Assembly: GCA_002478575.1 (NCBI GenBank)
Contig: DLOX01000124.1
Coordinates: 1-5,282, forward strand
DNA from: Sphingomonadales bacterium UBA7473
GTDB lineage: Bacteria > Pseudomonadota > Alphaproteobacteria > Sphingomonadales > Sphingomonadaceae
DNA length: 5,282 nucleotides
Direction of reading: 5' to 3'
Below are positions 4,567 to 5,282 of this stretch, in pieces (position 1 is the first letter of the stretch; each line of letters starts with the position of its first letter). The notes below the pieces were generated by a model. That model saw nothing but the letters and a program-made list of their open reading frames with translations. It was not told where the DNA came from and searched no databases. A program made the translations under genes and the position numbers.

Positions 4567-5282
4567 CTACTTCAGCCAAGGCCTGGGGCTTGGTTTAAGC
4601 GAAGCGAGCACAAGCTTGATTCGCGGCCATTTCACCTCACCTTTGATCAAATTGCGCATCAGCAGCAGAATGGCAGTAGGGCCAACGCCCTCAAAATCTT
4701 TGGGTTGATCCTGCCCCCACATCCATGTGCTGCCGCGCGTGAAGCGGGAATATCGGGTGGGCTGATGCGCGTCGCATTTGTCGCCATCGGCATAATGTTC
4801 CATCAGCGCGCCATGGGGATCGCGCCAATAGTCAAAAATCTGGCTGCCATAATAATGCCGCCCAATGCCCCAGCCATGCTTCCAGCCGCCAGCTTTCAGC
4901 ACTTGCTGCCCTTGCCCAACCGCATCGGCGTCAGCAACCTCATAGGCGCTGTGCATGTAAAGGCTCCCAATGCCGCCCGCGATCGCGACTGTATGATGGT
5001 CGGCTGGCGTGTCGCCCAAATCAAGGCGACAAAAGGCAAGGTTTACGCTGCCATCGGCAAGGATTTGCGCATCGCTTGCGATGATGCCGACATGGCGCAT
5101 CCACCAATCCATCGTTCGATCAAAATCGGTGCATTGGAGCACGACATGGCCGAGACCAATGACGCGCGCGGGCTCAAGCGGCGGGCGCATAGGGGCATTT
5201 GCCCGAACAGGCGCGAAAGCTTGGCCCGCAGCCCCGCCTTCCTTGCCAGATGTCAAGGCCCGGCCCCAGATGAAGTCCACTT
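4567..5282 (-). CDS. Type I extradiol ring-cleavage dioxygenase (VOC superfamily), 5' end outside window
   Basis: C-terminal part of a catechol 2,3-dioxygenase-like protein, a family that opens catecholic rings next to the diol using Fe(II). Counting from the codon at 5278-5280, the catalytic VOC domain begins near residue 40. It shows the expected metal ligands His45 (LGHVVLQC), His110 (MHSAYEV) and Glu161 (LMEHY), plus likely acid-base residues His95/96 (DHHTV) and His142 (GRHYYG). Spacings match BphC (His146, His195, His210, His241, Glu260) to within one residue from His195 onward. The first visible codon is GTG within an open frame reaching the window edge, so the N-terminal domain is outside. 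The tail after Glu161 is 76 residues, longer than usual, and ends hydrophobic and basic. It likely belongs to an aromatic degradation pathway; the specific catechol is unknown. Confidence 0.88.
   Translation of the reverse strand, partial: VDFIWGRALTSGKEGGAAGQAFAPVRANAPMRPPLEPARVIGLGHVVLQCTDFDRTMDWWMRHVGIIASDAQILADGSVNLAFCRLDLGDTPADHHTVAIAGGIGSLYMHSAYEVADADAVGQGQQVLKAGGWKHGWGIGRHYYGSQIFDYWRDPHGALMEHYADGDKCDAHQPTRYSRFTRGSTWMWGQDQPKDFEGVGPTAILLLMRNLIKGEVKWPRIKLVLASLKPSPRPWLK

Noticed and set aside
5278..5280. GTG as the start of the dioxygenase
   Set aside because: It is the first codon inside the window in an open frame, and the enzyme family needs an N-terminal domain that would lie outside.

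Overview
This window is about 5.3 kb of moderately GC-rich, densely coding bacterial DNA. Gene content, codon use biased to G/C in third positions, and protein style suggest an alphaproteobacterium, most likely a sphingomonad (Sphingopyxis, Sphingobium or Novosphingobium type). That placement is an inference from family resemblance and was not tested. There are no rRNA or tRNA genes, CRISPR arrays, transposase genes or phage genes.

Layout. (1) Positions 1-998, plus strand: an NAD(P)H:quinone oxidoreductase-type MDR enzyme, cut at its 5' end by the window, resembling the RTN4IP1 branch. (2) 999-1089: a short convergent spacer holding a perfect 8-bp hairpin. (3) 1090-1983, minus strand: a LysR-type regulator. 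(4) 1984-2096: a divergent control region with a plausible LysR-gene promoter and a small palindrome over its -35. (5) 2097-4279, plus strand: a tightly spaced four-gene unit. It encodes an AhpD-like carboxymuconolactone decarboxylase-family protein with an intact CxxCxxxH motif, a 69-residue unrecognised small protein with one hydrophobic segment, a beta-hydroxyacid dehydrogenase/6PGDH-like NAD(P)-binding oxidoreductase, and a Dps-family ferroxidase. An 11-bp hairpin separates the first two. (6) 4280-4566: a convergent, AT-richer spacer with tandem and inverted copies of a 10-bp motif and a possible Trp/Phe-rich micro-ORF. (7) 4567-5282, minus strand: the C-terminal part of a type I extradiol (VOC-fold) dioxygenase, cut at its 5' end by the window.

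How it may work together. The divergent LysR gene is the natural candidate regulator of the AhpD-like/small protein/dehydrogenase/Dps unit. AhpD-like thiol chemistry plus Dps iron and peroxide detoxification suggests a redox or oxidative-stress cassette, and the dehydrogenase could detoxify reactive carbonyls. The flanking quinone-oxidoreductase-like and extradiol dioxygenase genes point to aromatic or quinone metabolism nearby. All individual families are familiar. The most notable parts are the gene grouping, the small unrecognised protein, and the repeat structure in the 4.3-4.57 kb spacer. I see no convincing evidence of a wholly new defence or mobile system.
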